From Diadophis punctatus similis (Eukaryota > Chordata > Lepidosauria > Squamata > Dipsadidae): a stretch of 64,000 bases of DNA. The DNA is taken from assembly GCA_023053685.1 (NCBI GenBank), contig JALIGW010000026.1, positions 5,382,442 through 5,446,441 on the forward strand. The letters are read 5' to 3'. A program made the translations under genes and the position numbers. Positions 1-11,204 of the stretch are shown here, piece after piece. The number at the start of each line of letters is the position of its first letter. Position 1 is the stretch's first letter. The notes beneath the pieces were generated by a model that saw only the letters and a program-made list of their open reading frames with translations, was not told the DNA's origin and did not search any database.

Positions 1-63
1 GAAAGAAAGAATGCCAAAGGAGGGACAGAATGAAACGTGAACATTAAAAATTAAAAAATATTT

Positions 64-160
64 TTAAATTACTGTATTTTTCAGAGTATAAGACGCACCT
101 TTTTACCCCCAAAAAGAGGGTGAAAACTTGGGTGCGTCTTATACACCGAATGTAGCCCCA
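64..160. mobile_element. Fragment of palindromic DNA transposon (TATAAGACGC family)
   Basis: The segment carries an inverted pair, AGTATAAGACGCACC on the left and GGTGCGTCTTATAC on the right, around a short spacer. The same termini bound the longer copies at 50698-51183 and 57055-57432. This copy lacks the interior and the far end, so it is a deleted relic. No coding capacity is seen. Confidence 0.6.
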
Positions 161-367
161 CCCAGCCACCTCCACCCTTTGGCCTCTGCCTCCCAGCAAT
201 TTACCTCCTTGCAGCAAACAGAACAGAGCCTATTAAGCCAAGCAACTGATTATCAGCTTCCCGACTCTCAGCTGAGTGAGGCAGCAGGCCACGTGCTAAA
301 CTGAAAGTGAAACTAACTGCAAGAAGGCAAATTGTTTGGAGGTAGAGGTAGAGGCAGAATTTTAAAT

Positions 368-684
368 CAGAGGTGTCAAACTCAATTTCATTGAGGGCCG
401 CATCAGGGTTGTGTTTGACCTTGGGAGGCTGGGGTGAGCATGGCCAGCTCAACGTCACTCGTGTCGGGGGGGCCTGTGGTGGCCTGAGTGCTATGCCAGC
501 GAAAAGAGGCTCCCAAGCTCCGTTTTGGCTGCGACGGCCTCTTGCAACCCTCTGCCAGAGAAAATGGAGCTCCGTTTTCACTGGCAGAGGCATCCTTCGC
601 TGTTTCCAGTGCGGCCCCATGGGTCAGATCTATGCGCCCTGTGGGCTGGATCTGCCCCCCAGGCCCCTGAGTTTGATGCCCCTG
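368..684 (+). mobile_element. Non-autonomous hAT-like element, family 1 (GTGTCAAACTC ends)
   Basis: The element begins CAGAGGTGTCAAACTC and ends GAGTTTGATGCCCCTG, imperfect terminal inverted repeats of about 16 bp. It is flanked by an exact 8-bp duplication TTTTAAAT (360-367 and 685-692), as expected for hAT superfamily transposition. The GC-rich interior (CTCTGCCAG, GCGACGGCCTCCTGCAACC) recurs in copies at 2336, 11611, 15690, 47362 and 58628. Open frames across it are not shared between copies and are not treated as genes. Confidence 0.85.
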
Positions 685-689
685 TTTTA

Positions 690-860
690 AATAATTGAAT
701 TGTTGAATTGTCCCTCGGCAAATCATTCTGTGGCAAATCGGCCACGTTGAGTTGTTTCTGCAGCAAGTTGGCCGTGGCAAATTGGCGGTGTTCAAGTTGA
801 CTGTGAGAAGTTGGCCGTGGCGAGTTGGTTGCAGCGAGTTGTCCCATCCCACCCGCGGCT
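690..860. repeat. Imperfect short-period repeat (GTTGGCCGTGGC-like)
   Basis: The motifs GTTGGCCGTGGCAAATTGG and GTTGGCCGTGGCGAGTTGG, with shorter variants such as GGCAAATCGGCC, recur roughly every 15-35 bp. The stretch looks like a decayed minisatellite or cryptically repetitive DNA. No coding function is supported. Confidence 0.5.
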
Positions 861-997
861 TTGTCAAGCCACCCAATAAGACCCGTTGCCATGGAGTTTT
901 CCCATTTATTTATATCTTGCATAGGATTGTTGCAGTCACCGGTTGGAGAAGATCAGTTGTAAACCATCTTCTCCGGAGAGAATATCTGTGGTATATC

Positions 998-1298
998 CAG
1001 TGGTGGGATCCTGCCGGTTTAACAACCGGTTCGGTGATCGTGGGCTTCGCGATCATCGCGTGCACGTGTGCGCAGTTTTATGAAAACTTACCTTCCGCGT
1101 GACTGCTGGGGAGAAACACAGCTGAGGCGCGGCAATCCGCTCTGCCGTGCGAATTAGCTGAGAAGATATAGGTCAGTAAAGCGCAGGGGCGGGCAGGCGG
1201 GCCTACCTTATCGTCAGAACGAACCGGTTCGCTCCCAGCTGATTGTCGGATCATCCGGTTCGCCCAAACCGGTCCGAACCGGTAAAATCCCACCCCTG
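998..1298. mobile_element. Non-autonomous hAT-like element, family 2 (CAGGGGTGGG ends)
   Basis: The ends are CAGTGGTGGGATCCTGCC and AATCCCACCCCTG. The subterminal ACCGGTTCGGTGA / CCGGTCCGAACCGG pair is the family hallmark. An exact 8-bp duplication GGTATATC flanks it (990-997, 1299-1306). The interior is CpG-rich and non-coding. Related copies lie at 1541, 10322, 40430, 49798, 57607, 60343, 60895 and 62845. Confidence 0.88.
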
Positions 1299-1540
1299 GG
1301 TATATCCACATCTTGTTTGGGTTAGAATTACAGTCCTAAGTCATTCGATTTGGACACCCCTGTTCTAGTTTTGAACCGTTCCATCTGGACCATCATACTC
1401 TTCATGCTTTTTTTTTTTTTTAGAAAAAACCTCTCTCTTGATCAATTTTTCCAATTTCCTTCAATCCTTTTTGTCTGCTTCTAGGGGGGAAAAACATTCA
1501 CATTTTTGGTTTTCGGTGCCAAGGTGTATGGGAATGTATC

Positions 1541-1916
1541 CAGGGGCGGGTTCCTCTTACCTGCCTACTGGTGCGCTGCGCATGCATCATCTTGTTTCGC
1601 GCATGTGCATGCTCGCTACATGCACACGTTCCCTCGTGCGCTTTTGCTTCCTGCGCATGCACAGAAGCAAAATCTTGTGAGGGGACGTGCGCGCGAGAGA
1701 GATGTTGCCGAAATCTCTCTCGCACGCACATCCCCTTACAAGATTTTGCTTCCACGCATGCGCAGGAAGCAAAAAAAGCCCAAAAATTCCAGAAAAAGAT
1801 GGCGCCGCGTGATGGACCGGCGAAGAAGGCACCGGAGACGTCGCACGCAAATTGCGCGATCGGCGGGTCCCTACCGGAACGGCGCACTGGACCGCCCCAG
1901 TAGGAACCCAACACTG
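1541..1916. mobile_element. Non-autonomous hAT-like element, family 2
   Basis: The left end is CAGGGGCGGGTTCCTCTTACC and the right end GTAGGAACCCAACACTG. Exact 8-bp duplications AATGTATC lie at 1533-1540 and 1917-1924. The middle holds a large inverted repeat built around GCATGCGCAGGAAGCAAAA, shared with the copy at 60343. Open frames on both strands reflect CpG-rich palindromic DNA rather than a gene. Confidence 0.88.
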
Positions 1917-2194
1917 AATGTATCCAAAAAGAAGGGAACTCTTTCCTTCTCAGAAAGTCTCCTGGTGGGACTGTACCATTTCAGAACGTGGGGAGATCCC
2001 TGCGTTTCTGAATGAGGCCCTTTGATCATCAAAGCCGAGAGTTGTTTCTTGTTTTGTATTAAAAAAGAAAAAAGAGATCACAGACTTTCCTTCAGCTCTG
2101 AGGCAACGAGTTGCACTCTTCAGCTTCTTCTTTGAAAGGGGACATGTAAAAAGAACTTCCCCTTGGTGCATTTCAAGAATGTTCTACACCAAGG

Positions 2195-2290
2195 TGACCA
2201 ACTAGGTCAACTTTACGACCTGTGGACTTCAACTCTCAGAATTCCTGAGGCTCAAGGAATTCTGGGAGTTGAAGTCCACAGGTCATAAAG
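2195..2290. repeat. Hairpin MITE (GTGGACTTCAACTC core)
   Basis: A near-perfect inverted repeat of about 45 bp per arm: the left arm contains CTGTGGACTTCAACTCTCAG and the right arm GGGAGTTGAAGTCCACAGG. The same core occurs at 28037, 32847, 36724 and 62380, so it is a dispersed foldback element. The ends here are too eroded to call a target duplication. Confidence 0.7.
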
Positions 2291-2335
2291 TTCCCCTAGT
2301 TCCCCACCCCTGTTCTTCAGTAGAATCCCATAGAG

Positions 2336-2784
2336 CAGGGGTGTCAGACTCGATCTCATTGAGGGCCGCATCAGGGTTGTGTTTGACCTTGGGGGGCCAG
2401 GGTGGGTGTGGCCAGGATGGGTGTGTCCAGCTTGACCCATGTCAGGAGTGCCTGTGGTGGCCGGAGCGCTCTGCCAGCAAAAACGGGCTCCTGACTCCGT
2501 TTTCGGCTGCGACAGCCTCCGGCAGCTCTCTGCCAGTGAAAACAGAGCTTGGGAGGGCCGCCTGCGGCCCTCGCGAGCTCTGTTTTCAGCTGCGACGGCC
2601 TCCTGCAACCCTCTGCCAGCAAAAATTTAGCTCAGGAGGGCCGCACAAGCCCTCACAACCTTTGTTTTCTCTGGCAGAGGCACTGCAGGCCAGTCCTTCG
2701 CTGTTTCCAGGGCGGCCCCGTGGGCCAGATCCAAGCACCCCGCGGGCCAAATCTGGCCCCCGGGCCTTGAGTTTGACACCCCTG
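2336..2784 (+). mobile_element. Non-autonomous hAT-like element, family 1, with intact TSD
   Basis: It begins CAGGGGTGTCAGACTC and ends GAGTTTGACACCCCTG, and is flanked by an exact 8-bp duplication CCATAGAG (2328-2335 and 2785-2792). This is the cleanest copy of the family in the window. The interior repeats the GACGGCCTCCTGCAACC / CTCTGCCAG module. No transposase reading frame is present. Confidence 0.92.
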
Positions 2785-2963
2785 CCATAGAGTAAAGCCA
2801 ACATCCCTCCAATAATTCCTCCAGAGAATGGGGTTGCCTTTAGTGGACTAAATAGCTATATAGATAAAGAAGCGATTGCCATCACAATCTCTGGAACATT
2901 TAAAATTTTATTTAAAACTACTATCAAAATTGCTAAGCTTTCGTCAATCCCTGTTGACTTAGA

Positions 2964-3374
2964 AGAGAGAGAGAGAAAGAGAGAGAGAGAGAAAGAGAGA
3001 GAGAGTTCTGCCTTTCTGTTCATTCCGGCTTCTTGTGATCTTTACGTCCCTCCCATCTCTATTTGTTGTGTCCGTGTCTTCTGGAGATAGAACGATGTTG
3101 TGATTGTCCTCCCTGTGCAGTTGCTTCCTTGTTTCCAAGAGCTGGTTCTGCCAACCATGGTTCTTTATCATCTCTTTTGCTCTCAATTGACATGTACATG
3201 GTGTTTCTCCGCCACATGCTTCTTACGGGCTATAATGGATCCATCCTTCTGTGTGTCTGTATTGTTATCTTCTTGGCATGATCCCAACTGTGGAGATACT
3301 GTGCATGAGATCTTCCAAAGTGCATGTGTCTTAGCTGTAATTCTGATATGTCTCAGGAGAGCATTATCTCAAAG
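2964..3374. other. (GA)n tract and otherwise unassigned intronic sequence
   Basis: 2964-3005 is an interrupted (GA)n tract. From 3006 to 3374 no exon, known repeat family or RNA could be recognised; the short open frames there show no family resemblance. Confidence 0.4.
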
Positions 3375-3845
3375 AAACCTTAACCTTCCTCCCTTCCCTT
3401 CCCTCCCTCCCTCCCTCTCCCTCCCTCCCTTCCATCTTCCTTCCTTCCTTCCTTCCTTCCCTCCCTCTCTCCCTCCCTCCCTCCCATCTTCCTTCCTTCC
3501 TGCTCTCCCTCCCATCTTCCTTCCTTCCTGCCCTCCCTCCCATCTTCCTTCCTTCCTCCCTCCCTCCCTCCCTCCTTCCTTCCTCCCTTCCTTCCTTCCC
3601 TTCCTCCTTCCTTCCTTCCCTCCCTCTCTCTGTCCCTCCCTCCCATCTTCCTTCCTTCCTGCCCTCCCATCTTCCTCCCTCCCTCCCTCCCTTCCCCACC
3701 TCCTTTCTTCCTTCCTTCCCTCCCTCTCTCCGCCCCTCCCTCCCATCTTCCTTCCTTCCTTCCTTCCTTCCTTCCTTCCCTCCCTCCCTCCCTTCCTTCC
3801 TCCCTCCCTTCCTTCCTCCCTCCCTTCCTTCCTTCTTCCTTCCCT
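3375..3845. repeat. Polypyrimidine microsatellite (CCTT/CCCT)n
   Basis: About 470 bp of almost pure pyrimidine on the + strand, made of CCTT and CCCT units with occasional CCATCTT interruptions. The long Arg/Glu/Gly and Pro/Ser/Leu open frames across it are low-complexity artefacts. Confidence 0.95.
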
Positions 3846-4104
3846 GGCTTGCATGAAAAAAAAAACCAATCGATGCTTGTGCTGAACTTTTCCTGTGCTG
3901 AAGGTTTTAAAAAAAAAAAAAAACCGCTCCAAAACCGTGACTGAATCTTCCTCTCTGGCCCATGATGAAAACCATCTCAGCACATGAAAAGTTAGCCTTG
4001 TAGAACATTGTCGTCCTCTTTTACTTTGGACGGGCGTAGGAGGTGGAGGTTGGGAGTGGGTGACGAGGGATATAGCCTTGACCGGAAGTCTCTCTTTCCT
4101 TCAG

Positions 4105-4213
4105 CGTTTGGTCAGGATGAACATGCCCATCTCAAACGATGATTTAAGTGTCCGCTTCACCTCAACGCTAATGGCCTTGATAAGGACAGCCCTGGACATC
4201 AAACTTGCATCAG
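4105..4213 (+). CDS. CACNA1B: CACNA1B exon (pre-IQ region)
   Basis: The exon opens after TTCCTTCAG and ends before GTAAGG; it starts in phase 0 and ends in phase 1. It encodes a peptide beginning [20 protein letters not shown] and ending in ALDIKLAS, the segment just before the IQ domain in Cav2 channels. This is the first exon of the gene visible in the window; nothing coding was recognised in 1-4104. Confidence 0.93.
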
Positions 4214-7200
4214 GTAAGGGGATGGCTGGCTAGACGACCTCCAAGGTCCCTTCCAGCTCTATTCTGGCGGATTGAGGATTTCCCCCCTGAAATTAGATCT
4301 TGTTTCTTGGCTTTTTATCTAAACAGGTGTGCTGCAACACCAGTGTGATGCTGAGCTAAGGAAGGAGATTTCGGTGGTTTGGCCCAATTTGTCCTCCAAA
4401 ACCTTGGATCTGTTAGTGCCACCTCATAAACGTAAGTGCTCCAAGCCCTTCTGTGACTGGGCAAGTGGAAAGAAGCATGAATTGCATCAACATTTGTATT
4501 TGTATTTTGTATTTGTTTATTTGTCAAGCATATATGATTATAAGCAAAGTATAAACAGTAAAACATGATTGAATATATATGTAATATTACAAGCATGAAT
4601 AAGAGTAAAAGAGGTATGAATATATGGGTACATTAGGACAGGAACGGTAGGCACGATTGTGCGCTTATGCACGCCCCTTACCGACCTCTTAGGAATGGGG
4701 TGAGGTGGTCGATGGTAGATAATCCGAGGTTGAAGTTTTTGGGGTTTCGGGAAGAAACTATTGAGTCAGGTAAAGTGTTCCAGGCATTAACCACTCTGTT
4801 GTTGAAGTCAAATTTTTTGCAATCAAGTCTGGAGCGGTTTACATTAAGTTTGTATCTATTGTGAGCTTGTGAATTATTGCGGTTGAAGCTGAAGTAGTCG
4901 TTAACAGGTAGGATATTGTGGCAGATAATTTTGTGAGCTACACTTAGGTCGGATCGAAGGCGGCGTAGTTCTAATTTTTCTAGTCCCAAAATTTCAAGTC
5001 TGGTTTCGTAAGGTATTCTGTTGTGAACAGAGGAATGTAATAATTCTTGTGAATTACGTTATTACAATGCTACTCAGAGAGCCAAGGTAGCTTAGTGGTT
5101 AAACAAGGCATTGGGTTAGAAATCAGGACACCAGGAGTTCTAGTCCCACCTAACACAAAAAGCCAGCTGGATGACCTTCAGAGGACCCTCAGTCCTCTAC
5201 AAAGAAGAAGGTAGTGAGGACAAACCTCTTCCAAAAAAAAAAAACAACTCTTGCCAAGAGGACCTCAAGGTTGCATCCAGGTAGTTGGCCAAGAGTCCTA
5301 ATGGACTTGAAAGCACACACACACAAAAATACCACAACGGAAAGCAACCATCAGTCCTCCTTCACAAGTTTTTTTTTCCTCCAGCAAAGTATCAGAAAAA
5401 AGACCAATATCTAATATGTTTGCTGGATGGAGAACATCCGTCTACTACTAAGAGCATAACAAACGTAAAGCCGTTTGGTCCCTTCCAGAGGTGTTCAACT
5501 GCAACTCTCTGTGTGCATGGATAACCCGGGAAGGAGGGCGAGGGGTATTGTAGTTAGATCCTTGGAAAGTGCCAAATTGGAGGACGCCGGTTGGAGTTCA
5601 GCTGGAACTTTCAAATGTTTTGGCTTCTTCACTTGTCATAGACTCTCCAACCGCAGTTCATTGTGTTTCCTTTTGCCTCCGTATCTTGTGAATTGATTTT
5701 CTGTTCTCTGTGGCTTCTTCTGTCTTCCCTGATTAGCTGAAGCCATGACAGTAGGGAAGGTTTATGCAGCCTTGATGATATTTGATTTCTACAAACAAAA
5801 TAAAAACACCCGAGATCCTTCTCACTCAGGGCCTGGAGGTCTCTGTCAGGTAAATATCCATCCATCCATCTATCCCTCTCTCTGTCATCCATCCATCCCT
5901 CTCTCTGTCATCCATCCATCCATCCATCCATCCATCCATATCTCTATCATCCATCCATCCATCCCACTCTCTGTCATCCATCCATCCATCTGTCCATCCA
6001 TCCATCCATCCATCCATCCATCCATCCATCCCTCTCCCCATCATCCATCCATCCATCCCTCTCTCTATCATCCATCCATCCCTCTCTATCATCCATCCAT
6101 CCATCCACCCCTCTCTGTCATCCATCCATCCATATCTCTATCATCCATCCATCCATCCATCCCTCTCTCTATCATCCATCCATCCCTCCCTCTATCATCC
6201 ATTCATCCATCCATCCATCCCTCTCTGTCATCCATCCATCCATCCCCCTCTCTGTCATCCATCCATCCATCCCTCTCTCTATCATCCATCCATCCCTCTC
6301 TCTGTCATCCATTCATCCATCCATCCATCCCTCTCTCTGTCATCCATCCATCCATATCTCTATCATCCATCCATCCATCCATCCATCCATCCATCCCTCT
6401 CTCTATCATCCATCCATCCCTCTCTCTGTCATCCATCCATCCATCCATCTGTCCATCCATCCATCCATCCATCCATCCATCCATCCACCCACCCACCCAA
6501 ACCCACCTGTACCTTGGCCAGGGATTCAATGGGGTTCAATGCTTCTGCCAGCTACAGTTCATCCTTTGCTGTGTTCAAAATAGTAGAAAGACAGGTGTTC
6601 CAGGCCCAGTTCTGGTCACCATTATACAAACAAAGATGCTAAGGCTAGGAAGAGTACAGAGAAGATCAACAAAGATAACGGAGGGTCTGGAGGCTAAATC
6701 ATACAACGAACAGTTGAGGGAACTAGATATGTCTAGTCTAACAAAGAGAAGGACTAGGGGTGACGCGATAACTGTCTTTTAGTACTTGAGGGCTGAGACA
6801 GAGAAGACAGGGTTGACCTGTTCTCCAAAGCCCCAGAGGGCAAGACAAGAAGCAATGGGTGGAAGCTTGTTAAACAGAGACCCAACTTGGAACTAAGGAG
6901 AGATTTCCTGACAGTGAGAACAATTAACTAATGCAATAGTTGCCTCCAAGTGGCTTTCTTGAAAGCAGGTGATCCATCGGTTGAGGTTTTTAAGAAAAGA
7001 TTGGACAGCCATTTGACTGGGATGGAATAAGGACCGCCTTAAGCAGGGGGTTGGACTAGAAGACCTCCAAGGTCCCTTCCTGCCCTGTGATTCTGTGAAA
7101 TGCACTCTCTCCTCTCCTCTCTTCTAGACTGGCACTGTTTCCCTTTTCCATCCGCTGAAAGCGGCCCTGGAGCAAAGCCAGACAGGATTCCCCAATGCTT

Positions 7201-10200
7201 TCCTGCGTCAAAAGAGCTCCGCGTCACTCAACAATGGGGGCGCCCTGTGAGTACCCTGCCTCCTATTTTTCATTGCTTCAGCCAAGCTTAAGGCAGCTGG
7301 TCGAACACTTCCAGCTGTGGACAGTTGCCACGGATCTAAATTTGGATCAGATGACCAGGGGGATGTTGCAACGGTCGTAAGTCTGAAAAATTTAGAATAG
7401 AATAGAATAGAATAGAATAGAATAGAATAGAATAGAATAGAATAGAATAGAATAGAATAGAATTATAGAATAGAATAGAATAGAATAGAATAGAATAGAA
7501 TAGAATAGAATAGAATAGAATTATAGAATAGAATAGAATAGAATAGAATAGAATAGAATAGAATAAGAATTATAATAGACTAGAATAGAATAGTATAGAA
7601 TAGAATTATAGAATAGAATAGAATTATAGAATAGAATAGAATAGAATTATAGAATAGAATAAAATTATAGAATAGAATAGAATAGAATAGTATAGAATAG
7701 AATAGAATAGTATAGAATAGAATAGAATTATAGAATAGAATAGAATTAGAATTAGAATTAGAATTAGAATTAGAATAGAATGGAATGGAATAGAATAGAA
7801 TATGGAATGGAATGGAATGAAATAGAATAGAATAGAATAGAATAGAATAGAATAGAATAGAATAGAATAGAATAGAATAGAATAGAATAGAATAGAATAG
7901 AATTATAGAATAGAATAGAATTATAGAATAGAATAGAATAGAATAGCGTCTCTGGATTCCAGTTGCAAGTGAGCCAAAGATGCTTCTGTTTTATGCTTCT
8001 TTCTTAGCCCTCCCTGGGGCAGCCTTTCCACGTGGTTTTTAAGAGCCTCTTCTCTTCTTCTTTTGCAACAGGCCAATGCCAGAAGGAGGAGGCATCAAGG
8101 AATCTGTGTCCTGGGGGATCCAACAGAGCCAGAACATGTTTTATGAAACTAGGACACCAGCGTTTGAACGAGGCCATTCAGAGGAAATTCCCGTCCAGCA
8201 GGCAAGCAAGAGGGTGGGGATTTGTAGCTCAGGATTGAACTGTGGGGTCCTTGGTGGTCTTTGAGCTTGGTGGTTTTCTTGTAAATGTTTCATTACCTAA
8301 CTAGGTAACATCATCAGTGCTAGAAGGGAGTGGGGTTTGAGGAGAGGAGGAGGAGGAGCAGGAGGAGGAGCAGGAGGAGGAGGAGGAGGAAGAAGATGAT
8401 GATGATTCTGGGGACCTTGATGTTCTCCAAGCTGGGTTGTTTTCTTGCAGACATTTCAGTACCAAACTAGGTAACATCATCAGTGCTAGAACGGAGTGGG
8501 GTTTGAGGAGAGGAGGAGGAGGAGCAGGAGGAGGAGCAGGAAGATGATGATGATTCTGGGGACCTCGATGCTCTCCAAGCTGGGTTGTTTTCTTGCAGAC
8601 ATTTCAGTACCAAACTAGGTAACATCATCAGTGCTAGAACGGAGTGGGGCAGGAGGTGGAGGAGGAGGAGGAGGAGGAGGAAGAGGAAGAAGAAGAAGAT
8701 GATGATGATGATTCTGGGGACCTCAGTGCTCTCCAAGCTGGGTTGTTTTCTTGCAGACATTTCAGTACCAAACTAGGTAACATCATCAGTGCTAGAAGAA
8801 GTATTGAGGAGGAGGAGGAGGAGAAGGAGAAGGAGAAGGAGAAGGAGGATTGTGGGGTCTTTGGTGCTCTTCAAGCTGGGTTGTTTTCTTGCAGACATTT
8901 CAGTACCAAACTAGGTAACATCATCAGTGCTAGAAGCGAGTGGGGTTTGAGGAGAGGAGGAGGAGGAGGAGGAGGAAGATGATGATTCTGGGGACCTCGG
9001 TGCTCTCCAAGCTTGGTTGTTTTCTTGCAGACATTTCAGTACCAAACTAGGTAACGTCATCAGTGCTAGAAGGGAGAGAAAGCAAACTCCCTTCTAGCAC
9101 TGATGATGTTACCTAGATGGGTAATGAAACATCTGCAAGAAATCCAGAGAGCACCAAGGACCCTGGAGATCACAGACAACAAGCCTGCCGGTTTTTCTAC
9201 TGTTGTTCATCACATCTTCTTTATGGTCACATTCCGCTTTATTTTTTACTTGTCACTCATCCTCTGCATTTTTATTCTACGATGGCATAGAATGATAAAC
9301 TTAAACAATTGGTCATTCAAGGGACACAATATCAAAGCAAAATGGGAATGGGGAGGGAGGAAGAGGAAAAACGAAGGTACCAGATCTGTAACATTTTGGG
9401 ATCTTGGTTGGTCCAAATGAGGGTTTGGTGTTGTTGAGGGAAGAATAAAATCCCATAGAGGCTATTTGGATCTTTACTTGGAATTCAGACAGTTAGAAAT
9501 AAAGCCGAGATTAAATGTCTAATAGAAAATATTTATTTTAGTACAAAAACAATAAATCCTGAATAATTACATCTTTGCTAAGAAATGCGACCGTTCAGAT
9601 CAGGAGCCAAATCAGAAGGAAGGAATGGTGGCTTAGGAATGCACACATGCGTACAACTCATATCACGTGTCTGCTTGTATTGGAATGTACCATAATATTA
9701 GGATAGGGGTGCATCACCCTGCATATACATACAACTGACAATATTCACACCGGGACAGGTGTCGTCTTTCTCTGATGTATACAGACAGCCATTGAAACTA
9801 CTGGGAGTATTTGTAGGCAACCGCTTCTTACTCACTCCTGTTATCCTGTCATTGTATTTTACAGGTTGTAGAAATGCAAGAAATCAGCCCAACTTTAGCC
9901 AATGGGGAACATCAGCCAGGACTGGAAAGTCAAGGGCGAGCGGCTTCTATGCCTCGGCTGGCAGCCGAAACTCAGGTAAGCCCTGGTGTTATAATCTGGG
10001 ATCCTTGGTGCTCTTTTCAGCTTGGCGATTTTCTTGCAGGCGTTTCATTACCAAGCTAGGTAACTTCATCAGTGTTGCATGGGTATCATAACAGGGAAGT
10101 GAAAGGCAAACAGTAAAGAGATATTCAGACCCTCCAATCTCTAAGGCATTATTCTGGATGTTTTCACAAGCATCCTGTTAGGGGGTTCATAGAAGCCATC

Positions 10201-11165
10201 GACATTTTGGGCACCGTCTTAGCCTTTCTCCCAAAAAGAGGAGCTTCTCTTAAGACTCATTTTTTCATCCTCGGAACAAAGACAGTCTCAAATTTGGAGA
10301 GTAAAATAGACACGGCCAATAGGTATGGGGTGGGTTCCTCCCGGTTCGGACCGGATCGCCCAAACTGGTAGCAACCCGCTGGTGACATCACTGTCGGTGC
10401 CGGTCTGTGCGTGCTGCCATCTTTTTTTAAATTTTGTGTGAATTTTTCCCCTTCCGCGGCTTGAAAAAGGGCCCTTGCCCCCACCCGCGGGTGAATTTTG
10501 ACCTTTATTTATTTATTTGTTTGTTTATTTGAAGTTCTTCTATGCCGCCCTACTCCCTCAGGACTCAGGGCGGCGTACAACATTTTAGGGAACATCAAAC
10601 AAATCAATTAAAAATTAATTAAAACAATTTAAAAAGATTTCAAAATTTCTTTGCCCGAAGCACAGTATGTGGAACCCACCCCTGTGGTGCGGGATATGTA
10701 TGGCACCACTCTGCCTCGTGGCTGCAGCACCGCGAGGAACCACATGGAATGGGTGGACGGCCAGCTGCCCAGGCTCTTAAGTAGAACTTATTTGGGGCGG
10801 GTAGGGCTTATATGAGGCGCAGGTGTAAAACATGCTAAGTCTTATTTTCGGTATAGGTCTTGTTTTCGGGGAAACAGGTAACATCATCCGTGCTAGCAGT
10901 GAAAATCACTAATGGCGATGGATGAATAAGAGCTGAGATGGCGCAGCGGTTAGAGGCAGTACTGCAGGCCTCTTTAGCTGACTGTCATCCGCAGGTCAGC
11001 GGTTCAAATCTCACCGGCTCAAGGTTGACTCAGCCTTCCATCCTTCCGAGGTAGGTAAAATGAGGACCCAGATTGTTGGGGGGCAATGTAAATATATACA
11101 TTGCTTAATGGTGTAAACTGCTTAGAGAGTGCTTGCACTGTGAGGCGGTATATAAATCTCACAAA

Positions 11166-11204
<39 letters not shown>

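Noticed and set aside
3364..3983. Long open frames rich in Arg/Glu/Gly (minus) and Pro/Ser/Leu (plus)
   Set aside because: They run through a pure CCTT/CCCT microsatellite; composition follows the repeat.
5745..6782. 345-codon open frame starting in a CACNA1B exon
   Set aside because: Only the first 35 codons are Cav2.2; after the splice donor at 5850 the frame reads an ATCC repeat and then a LINE.
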